From: Vulcanococcus sp. SFB_649D_100_25
Lineage (GTDB): Bacteria > Cyanobacteriota > Cyanobacteriia > PCC-6307 > Cyanobiaceae
Direction: 5' to 3'
Length of the DNA: 16,634 nucleotides
Assembly: GCA_030833825.1 (NCBI GenBank)
Contig: JAURGL010000023.1
Span: 1 to 16,634, forward strand
The notes beneath the pieces were generated by a model. The model saw only the letters and a list, made by a program, of their open reading frames with translations. It did no database searches and was not told the DNA's origin. Positions 7,909-14,774 of the stretch are shown here, one piece after another (position 1 is the first letter of the stretch; each line of letters starts with the position of its first letter). The translations under genes and the position numbers were made by a program.

Positions 7909-8251
7909 AGCCCACAAGTGGTGCTCCAGAGGGGGTGATGGCAAAGGGCCGTTTGATCAGCTTTCCATCGGCCGCCAAGGCCCCAAGAGCTTGGGCGTCA
8001 TCCATGGCTTTGACCATCTCCGACCCCAGGGCGCGGTAGCTCTGCCCGCTGGTGTTGAACAGGCGTTTGCGCCCGAGGTTCTCCAGTGCCAGTTGCAGTT
8101 CCCCAGGGCTGGGTGGTGTCCTGGTGATGTCAATCAGTTCGAGGTTGCCGGCATCCACAGAAAAGCCCTGCAGGGCGAGCCATTGCAGGGCTTTGCGGCA
8201 GGTTCCGCATTGGGCGTAGCTGTAAACGCGCAATGGGCCCGTCTGACTCAC
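7874..8251 (-). CDS. ArsC/Spx-family thioredoxin-fold protein
   Basis: 125 residues of the ArsC/Spx/YffB family. The active-site region is VYSYAQCGTCRKAL, a CxxC pair (Cys15, Cys18), and the family motif LIKRPF occurs at 99-103. Members include glutathione/glutaredoxin-dependent arsenate reductases, the Spx transcription regulator and uncharacterised relatives. The classical arsenate reductase has a single active Cys, while Spx and many relatives have CxxC, so a redox or regulatory role is at least as likely as arsenate reduction. The GTG start overlaps the stop of the upstream ferredoxin gene by four bases (GTGA), indicating translational coupling. There are no ars regulators or arsenite pumps nearby, which argues against an arsenic operon. 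Confidence 0.88.
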   Translation of the reverse strand: MSQTGPLRVYSYAQCGTCRKALQWLALQGFSVDAGNLELIDITRTPPSPGELQLALENLGRKRLFNTSGQSYRALGSEMVKAMDDAQALGALAADGKLIKRPFAITPSGAPLVGFKQEEWEAALA

Positions 8252-8670
8252 TTGCCGAGGAGATTCTTGATCGCGCCCACGAGGCTGTTGGAACCTGCAC
8301 CGGCACCGCCTTGGGGGCGGGTGCGCACGGTCACGTCGCCGTTGACGCTGGTGCGGCAGCTGAGGCGGTAGTTGGCGGGACGGTCAGCCAGGTAAACCTG
8401 CTCCACATCGCTGCGGGGGGAGAGGTTCTGCATGCCTTCCACAACTTCCACCACACAGGTGCCGCACTGGCCGACGCCACCGCAGTTGTTGAGGTTGTTG
8501 AGGCCCTTGTAAGGGTTGATGCCGGCGTCTAGAGCCGCTTTGCGAAGGTTGGCACCCTCGATGCAACCGACCTGCTGGCCTTCCTGTTCAAAACGGATGG
8601 TGGGCACGGTCGGACGGGGATCTTCGGCGCCGACAAACTTACCTGCCCGGCGTCGTTTGTTGAAACCCAA
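8248..8670 (-). CDS. [2Fe-2S] ferredoxin-domain protein
   Basis: Soluble electron carrier with a beta-grasp [2Fe-2S] domain. Cluster ligands are Cys63, Cys69 and Cys72 in NNCGGVGQCGTC, with Cys105 in YRLSCRT. The first two spacings are CX5CX2C, unlike the CX4CX2C of photosynthetic plant-type ferredoxins; the last gap is 32 residues. A Gly-rich linker (QGGAGAGSNS) and a short helical tail (LVGAIKNLLGK) follow. The frame starts at a TTG immediately after an in-frame stop. A GTG at 8610, which would give MPTIRFEQEG, fits the domain boundary better but also lacks a strong ribosome site, so the true start is uncertain. It is the first gene of a pair with the ArsC-like gene. The donor and acceptor are not evident from the sequence. 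Confidence 0.88.
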   Translation of the reverse strand: MGFNKRRRAGKFVGAEDPRPTVPTIRFEQEGQQVGCIEGANLRKAALDAGINPYKGLNNLNNCGGVGQCGTCVVEVVEGMQNLSPRSDVEQVYLADRPANYRLSCRTSVNGDVTVRTRPQGGAGAGSNSLVGAIKNLLGK

Positions 8671-8746
8671 TCAGCGGGCTGACACCATTTGCATCGTGGT
8701 GTCTCGCTGCGATCTCCCTAGCATTGGGCTTGCAGCATGCGTTTCG

Positions 8747-9430
8747 GTGAATCCAGCGGGCTACGACCGGCTCCAAAGCCAGGTGATTCCCGGTTACGGA
8801 AGCCTCGCCCGTTTGGCGGTTGCCCTGCTGAGCTGCTCCCCGGAGGCGCGAGCAACTGGCTCTGAGGTGTTGGTGGCCGGGTGCGGGACCGGGGCAGAAC
8901 TGTTGGAGGCGGTGGCCCAACGGCCGGACTGGCAGCTCACCGCCTTGGATCCCAGTGCGGAGATGCTGGCCGAATCGCAGCAGCGCCTGAGCAACGCCCC
9001 CGCCACCGCCTCCGCCGCCATCCGTTGGCAGCAGTCAACGGTGGAGGACCTGGTGAATCAGACCGGTATGGAAGGTCGCTTCTCCGGGGGACTCTCCGTC
9101 CTGGTGCTGCAGTCCCTCCCCGATGACGGGAGCAAGCTGGCCTTCCTCAGCGCCCTGGCCCGCTGTTTGAAGCCCGGCGCGCAATTGGTGCTGGTTGATC
9201 TGATGCGCAGCGCCCAAAGCTCCCTGGAGCCGCAGTTGGATGCCGCTTGGTTGGCGTTTCAGGCCGCCAGCGGGCTCGATGCTTCAGCTGCCCTTGGGGC
9301 CAGCCAGGGCTTGCATCCCATTGGCCTTGCCCGCTTGACCAGCCTCGTGAATGCGGCGGGCTTCGGGGATCCGGCCCGCATTTTTCAAGCCCTGGGTTTT
9401 GAGGGCTTCCTGTTGCAGAAGCAGGCCTAG
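8747..9430 (+). CDS. SAM-dependent methyltransferase (class I)
   Basis: 227 residues from GTG. Rossmann-type methyltransferase: motif I is EVLVAGCGTGAELLE (40-54), followed by the acidic residue at the end of strand 2 in ALDPSAEML (Asp68), and a motif near 148 (LVLVDLM) where motif VI-type strands lie. The N-terminal NPAGYDRLQSQVIPGYGSLARL is characteristic of small-molecule methyltransferases of the UbiE/Tam style, but the substrate cannot be named. The start was placed at the GTG because upstream in-frame codons run through the divergent ferredoxin gene, and the nearby ATG at 8737 is out of frame. TAGCAT at 8719-8724 is a possible -10 box. Its TAG stop overlaps the TAG of ppa on the other strand within one CTAG. 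Confidence 0.85.
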   Translation: MNPAGYDRLQSQVIPGYGSLARLAVALLSCSPEARATGSEVLVAGCGTGAELLEAVAQRPDWQLTALDPSAEMLAESQQRLSNAPATASAAIRWQQSTVEDLVNQTGMEGRFSGGLSVLVLQSLPDDGSKLAFLSALARCLKPGAQLVLVDLMRSAQSSLEPQLDAAWLAFQAASGLDASAALGASQGLHPIGLARLTSLVNAAGFGDPARIFQALGFEGFLLQKQA

Positions 9431-9948
9431 CCCCGGGCCTGGTTCGCCGCCTGGATGCAGCGCTCGATCAGCCCTGGGGCCTGGTCGGCATCCAACCAGC
9501 CAAGGATTTCGACCACACGACCTTCGAGGCTTTTGTAGGTGCGGAAGAACTCCGCCACTTCCTCCAGTTGATTGGGGGCGATCTGGCGGATGCTCTGGAT
9601 GCCCCGCTGTCGCGGATCGGCCTCGGGAACGCAGAGCAACTTCCCGTCGTGGGCCCCGCAGTCGAGCATGTCCAGAATCCCGATGGGTCTGGCTCGGATC
9701 AGGCAGCCCGCAAAGGTGGGCTCCTGCATGATCACCAGGGCATCGAGTGGGGCCCCGTCCTCCGCCAAGGTGTTGGGGACAAAGCCGTAATCGAACGGGT
9801 AGCGAACCGAGGAGTGCAGCACCCTGTCGAGGGCCATCACCCCAGCCTCGTCGTTGTACTCGTATTTATTGCTGCTGCCCGCGGGAATCTCGACCACCAG
9901 GTTCACCAGCCCTGGCTCCGGAGAGGCCTGGAGACTGCGCAAGTCCAT
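9427..9948 (-). CDS. ppa: Family I inorganic pyrophosphatase with a replaced active-site Asp
   Basis: Cytoplasmic enzyme family that hydrolyses pyrophosphate and so drives biosynthesis. 173 residues, usual length. Aligning by eye to E. coli PPase: VVEIPAG (Glu20), NKYEY (Lys29, Glu31), LDRVL (Arg43), YPFDYGF (Tyr55), LDMLDCGAHDGK (Asp97, Asp102, Lys104) and TYKSLEG (Tyr141, Lys142) are present. The signature usually reading DGDPxD is EDGAPLDALV, so Asp65 and Asp70 are kept but Asp67 is Ala (Ala66 in this numbering). Glu98 is Cys. I chose the internal ATG (MDLRSLQASPEPG) since the GTG 17 codons upstream adds a Pro/Arg-rich tail unlike the family. The upstream small membrane-protein frame runs into its first 83 bases. 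Confidence 0.93.
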   Translation of the reverse strand: MDLRSLQASPEPGLVNLVVEIPAGSSNKYEYNDEAGVMALDRVLHSSVRYPFDYGFVPNTLAEDGAPLDALVIMQEPTFAGCLIRARPIGILDMLDCGAHDGKLLCVPEADPRQRGIQSIRQIAPNQLEEVAEFFRTYKSLEGRVVEILGWLDADQAPGLIERCIQAANQARG

Positions 9949-10213
9949 GGGACGGTGTGCTCTGGGGTGCTTGGGGACCGGTCGGCTGGGGGCGACCACT
10001 GATCACGCTGCCCAGCGGTATCACCAGTGTGCAGACAGCCAGCACAAAACCCAACAGCGGGGCTGTCATGTCAAAGACCAGGCTTGAACTGAAGGTTTCG
10101 TCGCCGCCCTCCGCCTGTTTGTCGTTGGATCGGCTGCTCGCTGACGGGTTGTCGGCCACCGTGGTGGGGGCGAGAGCAGATCCGCTGGTTCGGGGAGGGG
10201 GGTCTGAGTCCAT
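9866..10213 (-). CDS. Small hypothetical protein with one membrane span
   Basis: 115 residues from ATG; not recognised. Layout: a polar, Ser/Pro/Asp-rich N-terminus (1-47), one clear hydrophobic segment (FDMTAPLLGFVLAVCTLVIP and GSVISG, about 47-72), then a low-complexity tail rich in Gly, Pro, Ser and Gln. The last 28 codons overlap the start of ppa in another frame on the same strand. The hydrophobic helix and the absence of any other gene here support a real gene. The overlapping tail looks like non-selected sequence and may mean the stop was lost in this genome, or that a frameshift is present. An internal ATG at 10069 would give a minimal single-span protein. A hairpin lies three bases upstream of the start. 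Confidence 0.55.
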   Translation of the reverse strand: MDSDPPPRTSGSALAPTTVADNPSASSRSNDKQAEGGDETFSSSLVFDMTAPLLGFVLAVCTLVIPLGSVISGRPQPTGPQAPQSTPSHGLAQSPGLSGARAGEPGGRDSRGQQQ

Positions 10214-10216
10214 GCA

Positions 10217-10236
10217 GGGTTTTGAAGTGAAAACCC
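10217..10236 (-). promoter_or_regulatory. Hairpin just before the start of the small membrane protein
   Basis: Perfect inverted repeat: GGGTTTT (10217-10223), a six-base loop, AAAACCC (10230-10236). On the leftward transcript it ends three bases before the ATG at 10213, the place where a ribosome would bind. It could affect translation, be an operator, or be a weak terminator for the helix-turn-helix gene about 120 bases upstream, although it has no U tract on either strand beyond the stem. Confidence 0.4.
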
Positions 10237-10297
10237 GAATTCAATCGAAGTTGTTCATCCTTGCACCCTGGGAGTTAGCCGAAGCCAGCAACTCTGA

Positions 10298-10313
10298 CCT
10301 GATGCAGATCAGG
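10298..10313. promoter_or_regulatory. Short palindrome, possible operator
   Basis: CCTGAT-GCAG-ATCAGG is a perfect 6-base dyad around four bases. It lies in the gap between the helix-turn-helix gene and the small membrane-protein gene, where an operator for the latter could be. Only one copy was noticed, and a 6-base dyad can occur by chance. Confidence 0.25.
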
Positions 10314-10355
10314 CTCATCCAGGGAGCAAGTTTGTCGGGGGGGACAGCGTTGGGA

Positions 10356-10838
10356 TCAAGCGGCGGGACGGGCCTGTTCGTGCTGTTCGCGGCGGGAGTC
10401 CAGGGGGGTTGGGGTGATGTTGCTGCTATCCAGCAGTTCGCGAATCGAACGCAGCTCATCAAGGATTGAGCCCAAGAGTTGCTGGGTTGCGGTGGACGGT
10501 GAATTCAGCACCTCCACCGTGACCTCCTTGATGCGCAACACATCGCGGGCAAATCGAGCCACCTCGTTGGGGTGGAACATCAAGGGCTCTTTCTGATCGC
10601 TGCGATATTCCGGGTTGAGCTTGCGCGGATTGAAGGGGGGATTGAGGTTGCGCGGATCGGTGTTGGTGTAGCGGTAAACCGAAGCCCGTGAGCGGTTCAG
10701 GGAGCGCTGCACCTCATCGATGCCAATGAGGTTCTCGGCCTGCTCGGAGCTGTTGGCAGCGAGCTCTGCGGAGGCTTCGCCGCCGGTGAAGCCCGCCATC
10801 CCCTGACCCATTCCAACGGCATACGAATGGGGGTTCAT
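10356..10838 (-). CDS. Putative DNA-binding protein with an AlpA/MerR-like winged helix-turn-helix
   Basis: 160 residues from ATG. Residues 37-102 read like a small winged helix-turn-helix: IGIDEVQRSLNRSRASVYRY supplies helix, turn and recognition helix, and MFHPNEVARFARDVL matches the final helix seen after the wing in AlpA/excisionase-type proteins. Between them is a tandem nine-residue repeat (DPRNLNPPF, NPRKLNPEY). The N-terminus is Gly/Ala/Ser-rich and probably disordered. A predicted amphipathic helix (about 117-137, TQQLLGSILDELRSIRELLD) may dimerise. No recombinase or phage gene is nearby, so a chromosomal regulator is more likely than an excisionase. Targets are unknown. It is divergent from proS across roughly 190 bases. 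Confidence 0.75.
   Translation of the reverse strand: MNPHSYAVGMGQGMAGFTGGEASAELAANSSEQAENLIGIDEVQRSLNRSRASVYRYTNTDPRNLNPPFNPRKLNPEYRSDQKEPLMFHPNEVARFARDVLRIKEVTVEVLNSPSTATQQLLGSILDELRSIRELLDSSNITPTPLDSRREQHEQARPAA
10615..10657. repeat. Short tandem repeat inside the helix-turn-helix gene
   Basis: TTGAGCTTGCGCGGAT (10615-10630) and TTGAGGTTGCGCGGAT (10642-10657) differ at one base and are offset by 27 bases, exactly nine codons. On the coding strand they produce the PRNLNP / PRKLNP repeat in the wing region, consistent with an in-frame duplication. Confidence 0.6.
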
Positions 10839-11025
10839 GAGACGGGCTTGCGACAGATTGGAATTGACCGGAAGCTAGCAGGCTTTCCTCTCGTGAACTG
10901 GAATTCTTTCTGCTTTTCAGGTCTGCCTGTGGCGCTTTCTCAATCGGTTGCGACGGCCTCCCGTCTGGCGATCAAGGGCGCCCGCAGCTTGGTGGTAGCT
11001 TCCGCCCTCTCTGATGGATGGTCCC

Positions 11026-12855
11026 ATGCGCGTCTCCCGCCTGATGCTGGTGACGCTGCGGGATGATCCGGCTGAAGCGGAAATTCCCTCCCACAAGCTC
11101 CTGCTTCGGGCCGGTTACATCCGCAGGATCGGGAGCGGCATTTATGCCTACCTGCCTTTGCTTTGGCGGGTGCTGCAGAAGATCTCCGCCATCGTTCGTG
11201 AGGAGCTCAACGCGGCCGGGGCCCTCGAGACGCTGTTGCCCCAGCTCCAGCCCGCTGAACTCTGGCAGCGGAGCGGCCGCTGGGCCGGTTATACCGATGG
11301 CGAGGGGATCATGTTTCACCTCGAGGATCGCCAGGGCCGGGAACTGGGCCTCGGGCCCACCCACGAAGAGGTGATCACAGCCCTGGCTTCGGATCTGCTC
11401 CGCTCCTACCGGCAGTTGCCGGTGAACCTGTACCAGATTCAAACCAAGTTCCGCGACGAGATCAGACCCCGGTTTGGGCTGATGCGAGGGCGTGAATTCA
11501 TCATGAAGGACGCCTATTCCTTCCATGCCGATGAGGCCTGCCTCAAGCAGACCTACGCCGCCATGGACCAGGCCTATCGCCGCATCTTCAGCCGTTGCGG
11601 CCTGAGGGCGGTGGCGGTGGAAGCCGATAGCGGCGCCATCGGTGGATCCGCCAGCCAGGAGTTCATGGTCACGGCTGATGCTGGCGAGGACCTGATCCTG
11701 GCCAGCACCGACGGGCGCTATGCGGCTAACCAGGAGCGGGCTGTGTCGCTTCCCGCTGAGGCCGTCCCGCTCCCGGGTGGTGCTCGCTCGGCTGGGAGTG
11801 GTGAGGCCCTCGCCACCCCCGCGCAGACCAGCATCGAGCAGCTCTGCGAGGCCCACGGCTTTCACCCCAGTCAGACGGTGAAGGTGCTGCTCCTGCTGGC
11901 TCGTTTCGAGGACGGCTGCCAGCAGCCCCTCCTGGTGAGCCTGCGGGGCGACCAGCAGCTCAATGAGGTCAAGTTGGCCAATGCCGTGACCGCCCGCTGC
12001 TCCGCCGATCACGGCACGCTGCTGGACATCGCTCCTTTGAGCGCTGAGGCCGCCACCCGAGAGGGGCTCTCTGCGTTGCCCCTCGGATTCATGGGCCCCC
12101 ACCTGGAGGATGCGGTCCTCAGCGGCGCCGCCAGTTGGACGCCGCGCTTCCTCCGGTTGGCCGATGCCACCGCCACGGCCCTTGAGGCGTTCGTGTGTGG
12201 TGCCAATACAACCGACACCCACCTCGTCGGTGCGGGATGGGGGGCTCTTTGCCCCGCCCCTGACAGCCTCGATTTGCGTGCCGCCCAGCCCGGGGACCGC
12301 TGTCAGCACGATCCGAGACAACAGCTCGAGGCCAGTCGCGGGATCGAGGTGGGCCATATCTTCCAGCTCGGGCGCAAGTACTCCTCTGCGCTCGAAGCGA
12401 CCTTCACCAACGAAGCCGGCCAGGACGAGCCTCTCTGGATGGGCTGCTACGGGATCGGTGTGTCCCGCCTGGCCCAAGCGGCAGTGGAACAGCACCATGA
12501 CGCCAATGGCATCTGCTGGCCTACGGCCATCGCTCCCTATGAACTGATGCTGGTGATTGCCAATGCGGCTGATGCGGAGCAGGTGGCCCTGGCGGAACGC
12601 CTGTACGAGCAGTTCGGAGCGGCAGGGGTGGAGGTGCTCCTCGATGACCGCTCCGAGCGTGCCGGGGTGAAATTCAAGGACGCTGATCTGCTGGGAATCC
12701 CCTGGCGGGTGGTGGTGGGCCGTGGGGCTGCAACCGGCATGGTGGAGCTGGTGGAGCGGGCCAGTGGTGAGAAGCGCGAGATTCCGGCTGCCGAGGTGCA
12801 GGCCGCGCTTCTGGAGCGCCTGCTCCCGGAACGCTCCGGTTTGGTGGCGGCTTAA
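11026..12855 (+). CDS. proS: Prolyl-tRNA synthetase, bacterial type with editing domain
   Basis: Class II aminoacyl-tRNA synthetase that charges tRNA-Pro in the cytoplasm. 609 residues from the chosen ATG (MRVSRLMLVTLRDDPAEAEI); ATGs at 11014 and 11018 lie just upstream and only the first is in frame. Motifs in order: IRRIGSGIYAYLPL (motif 1 region), GLGPTHEEVIT, FRDEIRPRFGLMRGREFIMKD (motif 2), and GCYGIGVSRL (motif 3). Between motifs 2 and 3 lies a YbaK-type insertion of about 180 residues, recognisable by TVKVLLLLA, with its editing Lys, and SLRGDQQLNEVK. This domain clears mischarged Ala-tRNA-Pro. A C-terminal anticodon-binding domain (APYELMLVIAN, VLLDDRSERAGVKFKDADLLG) completes it. psb27 starts 36 bases downstream. 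A weak 6-base hairpin (12843-12861) spans the stop codon. Confidence 0.96.
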   Translation: MRVSRLMLVTLRDDPAEAEIPSHKLLLRAGYIRRIGSGIYAYLPLLWRVLQKISAIVREELNAAGALETLLPQLQPAELWQRSGRWAGYTDGEGIMFHLEDRQGRELGLGPTHEEVITALASDLLRSYRQLPVNLYQIQTKFRDEIRPRFGLMRGREFIMKDAYSFHADEACLKQTYAAMDQAYRRIFSRCGLRAVAVEADSGAIGGSASQEFMVTADAGEDLILASTDGRYAANQERAVSLPAEAVPLPGGARSAGSGEALATPAQTSIEQLCEAHGFHPSQTVKVLLLLARFEDGCQQPLLVSLRGDQQLNEVKLANAVTARCSADHGTLLDIAPLSAEAATREGLSALPLGFMGPHLEDAVLSGAASWTPRFLRLADATATALEAFVCGANTTDTHLVGAGWGALCPAPDSLDLRAAQPGDRCQHDPRQQLEASRGIEVGHIFQLGRKYSSALEATFTNEAGQDEPLWMGCYGIGVSRLAQAAVEQHHDANGICWPTAIAPYELMLVIANAADAEQVALAERLYEQFGAAGVEVLLDDRSERAGVKFKDADLLGIPWRVVVGRGAATGMVELVERASGEKREIPAAEVQAALLERLLPERSGLVAA

Positions 12856-12891
12856 GCCACCTAGGATCCAGCCCAAATTGCAACAACTCCC

Positions 12892-13302
12892 ATGGCTGCT
12901 GGTTGGCGTCGCATCAAGGCAGCCGTGCTTGCGGTTTGCCTCTGCCTGAGCCTGCTGGTCACCGCATGCTCGGGCGACGGCGGCCCCCTCACCGGCAACT
13001 ATGTGGAGGACACCGTCGCGGTGGCCGACCAACTGATGGCAACCATCGCCATCAGCCCGGACTCACCCGACCGCAGTGATGCCGAGGCCTCGGCTCGGGC
13101 GCTGATCAATGACTACATGGCCCGCTACCGCCCCCAGCGCCAGGTGAATGGACTGGCCTCCTTCACCACCATGCAGACGGCCCTCAATTCCCTGGCCGGT
13201 CACTACGCCAACTATCCCAACCGACCCGTTCCGGATGCCCTGAAGGAGCGTCTCAACAAGGAGCTCAAGAAGGCTGAAACCGGTGTGGTGCGCGGCGCCT
13301 GA
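12892..13302 (+). CDS. psb27: Photosystem II assembly lipoprotein Psb27
   Basis: 136 residues. The N-terminus is a lipoprotein signal peptide: basic (GWRRIKA), hydrophobic (AVLAVCLCLSLL), then lipobox VTAC with Cys26 as the lipidated residue. The mature part is a four-helix-bundle protein with the Psb27 pattern GNYVEDTVAVADQL, DYMARYRPQRQVNGLASFTT and NYPNRPVPDALKERLNKEL. It binds the lumenal side of CP43 in assembly and repair intermediates of photosystem II and helps keep the manganese cluster site accessible. Length fits the family. It is probably read with proS or from a weak promoter in the 36-base gap (TAGGAT at 12862-12867), and is followed by an intrinsic terminator. Confidence 0.95.
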   Translation: MAAGWRRIKAAVLAVCLCLSLLVTACSGDGGPLTGNYVEDTVAVADQLMATIAISPDSPDRSDAEASARALINDYMARYRPQRQVNGLASFTTMQTALNSLAGHYANYPNRPVPDALKERLNKELKKAETGVVRGA

Positions 13303-13343
13303 TGAACGGCCTCGGCTTCCAGACCCCTTGGTGCTCTCTCACG

Positions 13344-13365
13344 GCGGCCGAAAGGCCGCTTTTTT
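13344..13365 (+). terminator. Intrinsic terminator after psb27
   Basis: GCGGCC-GAAA-GGCCGC followed by TTTTTT: a perfect 6-base G+C stem closed by a GNRA-type tetraloop and a run of six T. It lies about 40 bases after the psb27 stop and about 85 bases before purA. It is the only convincing intrinsic terminator I see in the window. Confidence 0.9.
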
Positions 13366-13432
13366 CTTGTCTTTGCGGGAATGTTTTGACGGAGGGTCAC
13401 CTCATCTGAGATCCTTGATGTTTGTGCTTGAA

Positions 13433-13449
13433 AGCGGCTGCGGGCCGCT
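13433..13449 (+). promoter_or_regulatory. Hairpin touching the purA start codon
   Basis: AGCGGC (13433-13438), loop TGCGG, GCCGCT (13444-13449); the purA GTG begins at the next base. If formed in the mRNA, the stem covers the whole ribosome-binding region. Its left arm is also complementary to GCCGCT at 13355-13360 in the preceding terminator, so the two structures could exclude one another. TTGACG at 13386-13391 upstream is a possible -35 box, without a good -10. A role is inferred, not shown. Confidence 0.4.
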
Positions 13450-14769
13450 GTGTCCTTGGCCAACGTTGTCGTCATCGGTGCGCAGTGGGGTGACGAGGGG
13501 AAGGGCAAGATCACCGATCTGCTGAGCCGCTCTGCTGACGTCGTTGTCCGCTATCAGGGCGGCGTCAATGCCGGGCACACGATCGTTGTCGACGACAAGG
13601 TTCTCAAGCTGCACCTGATCCCGTCGGGGATCCTTTATCCCGACACGGTTTGCCTGATTGGTGCAGGCACCGTTGTGGATCCGAAGGTGATGTTGGGCGA
13701 GCTGGACATGCTCGCTGAGAACGGCATTGCTGTGGACGGCCTGCGCCTGGCCGCCACGGCCCACGTCACCATGCCCTATCACCGCCTGCTGGATCAGGCG
13801 ATGGAGCAGCGCCGCGGCGACCAACGCATCGGGACCACCGGCCGTGGCATTGGTCCCACCTACGCCGACAAGTCTCAGCGCAACGGGATCCGCATCATCG
13901 ATCTGCTGGATGAGGCTCGGCTGCGGGATCGCCTCGCAGGTCCTCTGGCGGAGAAAAACGAGATCCTGCAAAAGGTCTATGGCCTTGAACCCCTCGACTT
14001 CGAGGCGGTTGTGGCGGACTACGTGGCCTACGGGAAGCGTCTTGCCCCCCATGTGGTGGATTGCACCCGTGTCATCCACCAGGCGGCCAAGGCCAAGAAG
14101 AACATCCTGTTCGAAGGGGCGCAGGGCACCCTGCTGGACCTCGATCACGGCACGTATCCCTACGTCACCTCCTCCAATCCCGTCAGCGGTGGTGCCTGCA
14201 TCGGTGCCGGAGTCGGCCCGACCCTGATCGACCGTGTCATCGGGGTGGCCAAGGCCTACACGACCCGGGTGGGCGAGGGGCCGTTCCCCACGGAGCTGGA
14301 AGGAAGCCTGAATGATCACCTCTGTGATCGGGGCGGGGAGTTCGGGACCACCACCGGTCGCCGTCGCCGCTGCGGTTGGTTTGATGGGGTGATCGGTCGG
14401 TATGCCGTGGAGGTCAACGGCCTCGATTGCCTCGCCATCACCAAGCTCGATGTCCTCGATGAGCTCGATGAGATCCAGGTGTGCGTCGCCTATGAACTCG
14501 ACGGTCAGCGCATCGACCACTTCCCAGGGGCTGCTGAAGACTTCGCCCGCTGTAAGCCCATCTTCGAGACCCTGCCGGGCTGGCAGACCTCAACGGCTGA
14601 TTGCCGTGCCCTTGAAGATCTCCCGCCAACGGCCATGAGCTACCTCCGTTTTCTCGCTGAATTGATGGAGGTGCCGATCGCCATCGTTTCCCTTGGGGCA
14701 GACCGCGACCAGACCATCGTTGTTGAAGATCCGATCCATGGTCCGAAGCGGGCTCTCCTCAGCCGCTAA
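13450..14769 (+). CDS. purA: Adenylosuccinate synthetase
   Basis: Cytoplasmic GTP-dependent ligase joining IMP and aspartate to form adenylosuccinate, the first committed step to AMP. 439 residues, normal length, starting at GTG (MSLANVVVIGAQWG). The P-loop-like GDEGKGK occupies 14-20 with catalytic Asp15, and His43 lies in NAGHTI. Further signatures are IGTTGRGIGPTYADK (IMP binding), FEGAQGTLLDLDHGTYPYVT, RVGEGPFPTE and FGTTTGRRRRCGWFD, and the C-terminal TKLDVLD guanine-binding motif. There is no missing residue that I can see. The PfkB-family kinase gene begins five bases after the stop, so the two form an operon that starts after the psb27 terminator. Confidence 0.97.
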   Translation: MSLANVVVIGAQWGDEGKGKITDLLSRSADVVVRYQGGVNAGHTIVVDDKVLKLHLIPSGILYPDTVCLIGAGTVVDPKVMLGELDMLAENGIAVDGLRLAATAHVTMPYHRLLDQAMEQRRGDQRIGTTGRGIGPTYADKSQRNGIRIIDLLDEARLRDRLAGPLAEKNEILQKVYGLEPLDFEAVVADYVAYGKRLAPHVVDCTRVIHQAAKAKKNILFEGAQGTLLDLDHGTYPYVTSSNPVSGGACIGAGVGPTLIDRVIGVAKAYTTRVGEGPFPTELEGSLNDHLCDRGGEFGTTTGRRRRCGWFDGVIGRYAVEVNGLDCLAITKLDVLDELDEIQVCVAYELDGQRIDHFPGAAEDFARCKPIFETLPGWQTSTADCRALEDLPPTAMSYLRFLAELMEVPIAIVSLGADRDQTIVVEDPIHGPKRALLSR

Positions 14770-14774
14770 TTGCC

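Noticed and set aside
8737..8760. ATG at 8737 as the methyltransferase start
   Set aside because: It is in a different frame from the methyltransferase motifs; the GTG at 8747 is in frame.
10827..11066. A 79-codon rightward frame before proS
   Set aside because: Overlaps the ends of two supported genes, has no motif, and lies across the region expected to hold their promoters.
12843..12861. Hairpin GGTGGC-GGCTTAA-GCCACC across the proS stop codon
   Set aside because: No T tract, so not a convincing terminator; psb27 follows closely and is probably co-transcribed.
10972..13032. A 686-codon open frame on the minus strand opposite proS
   Set aside because: It is the antisense shadow of a strongly supported synthetase in G+C-rich codons. 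The product is rich in His, Gln, Gly and Arg with no recognisable motif.
13402..14520. A 372-codon open frame on the minus strand opposite purA
   Set aside because: Mirror of purA codons (Asp/Ile/Val-rich from reverse Ile/Asp codons), with no motif and no independent start signals.
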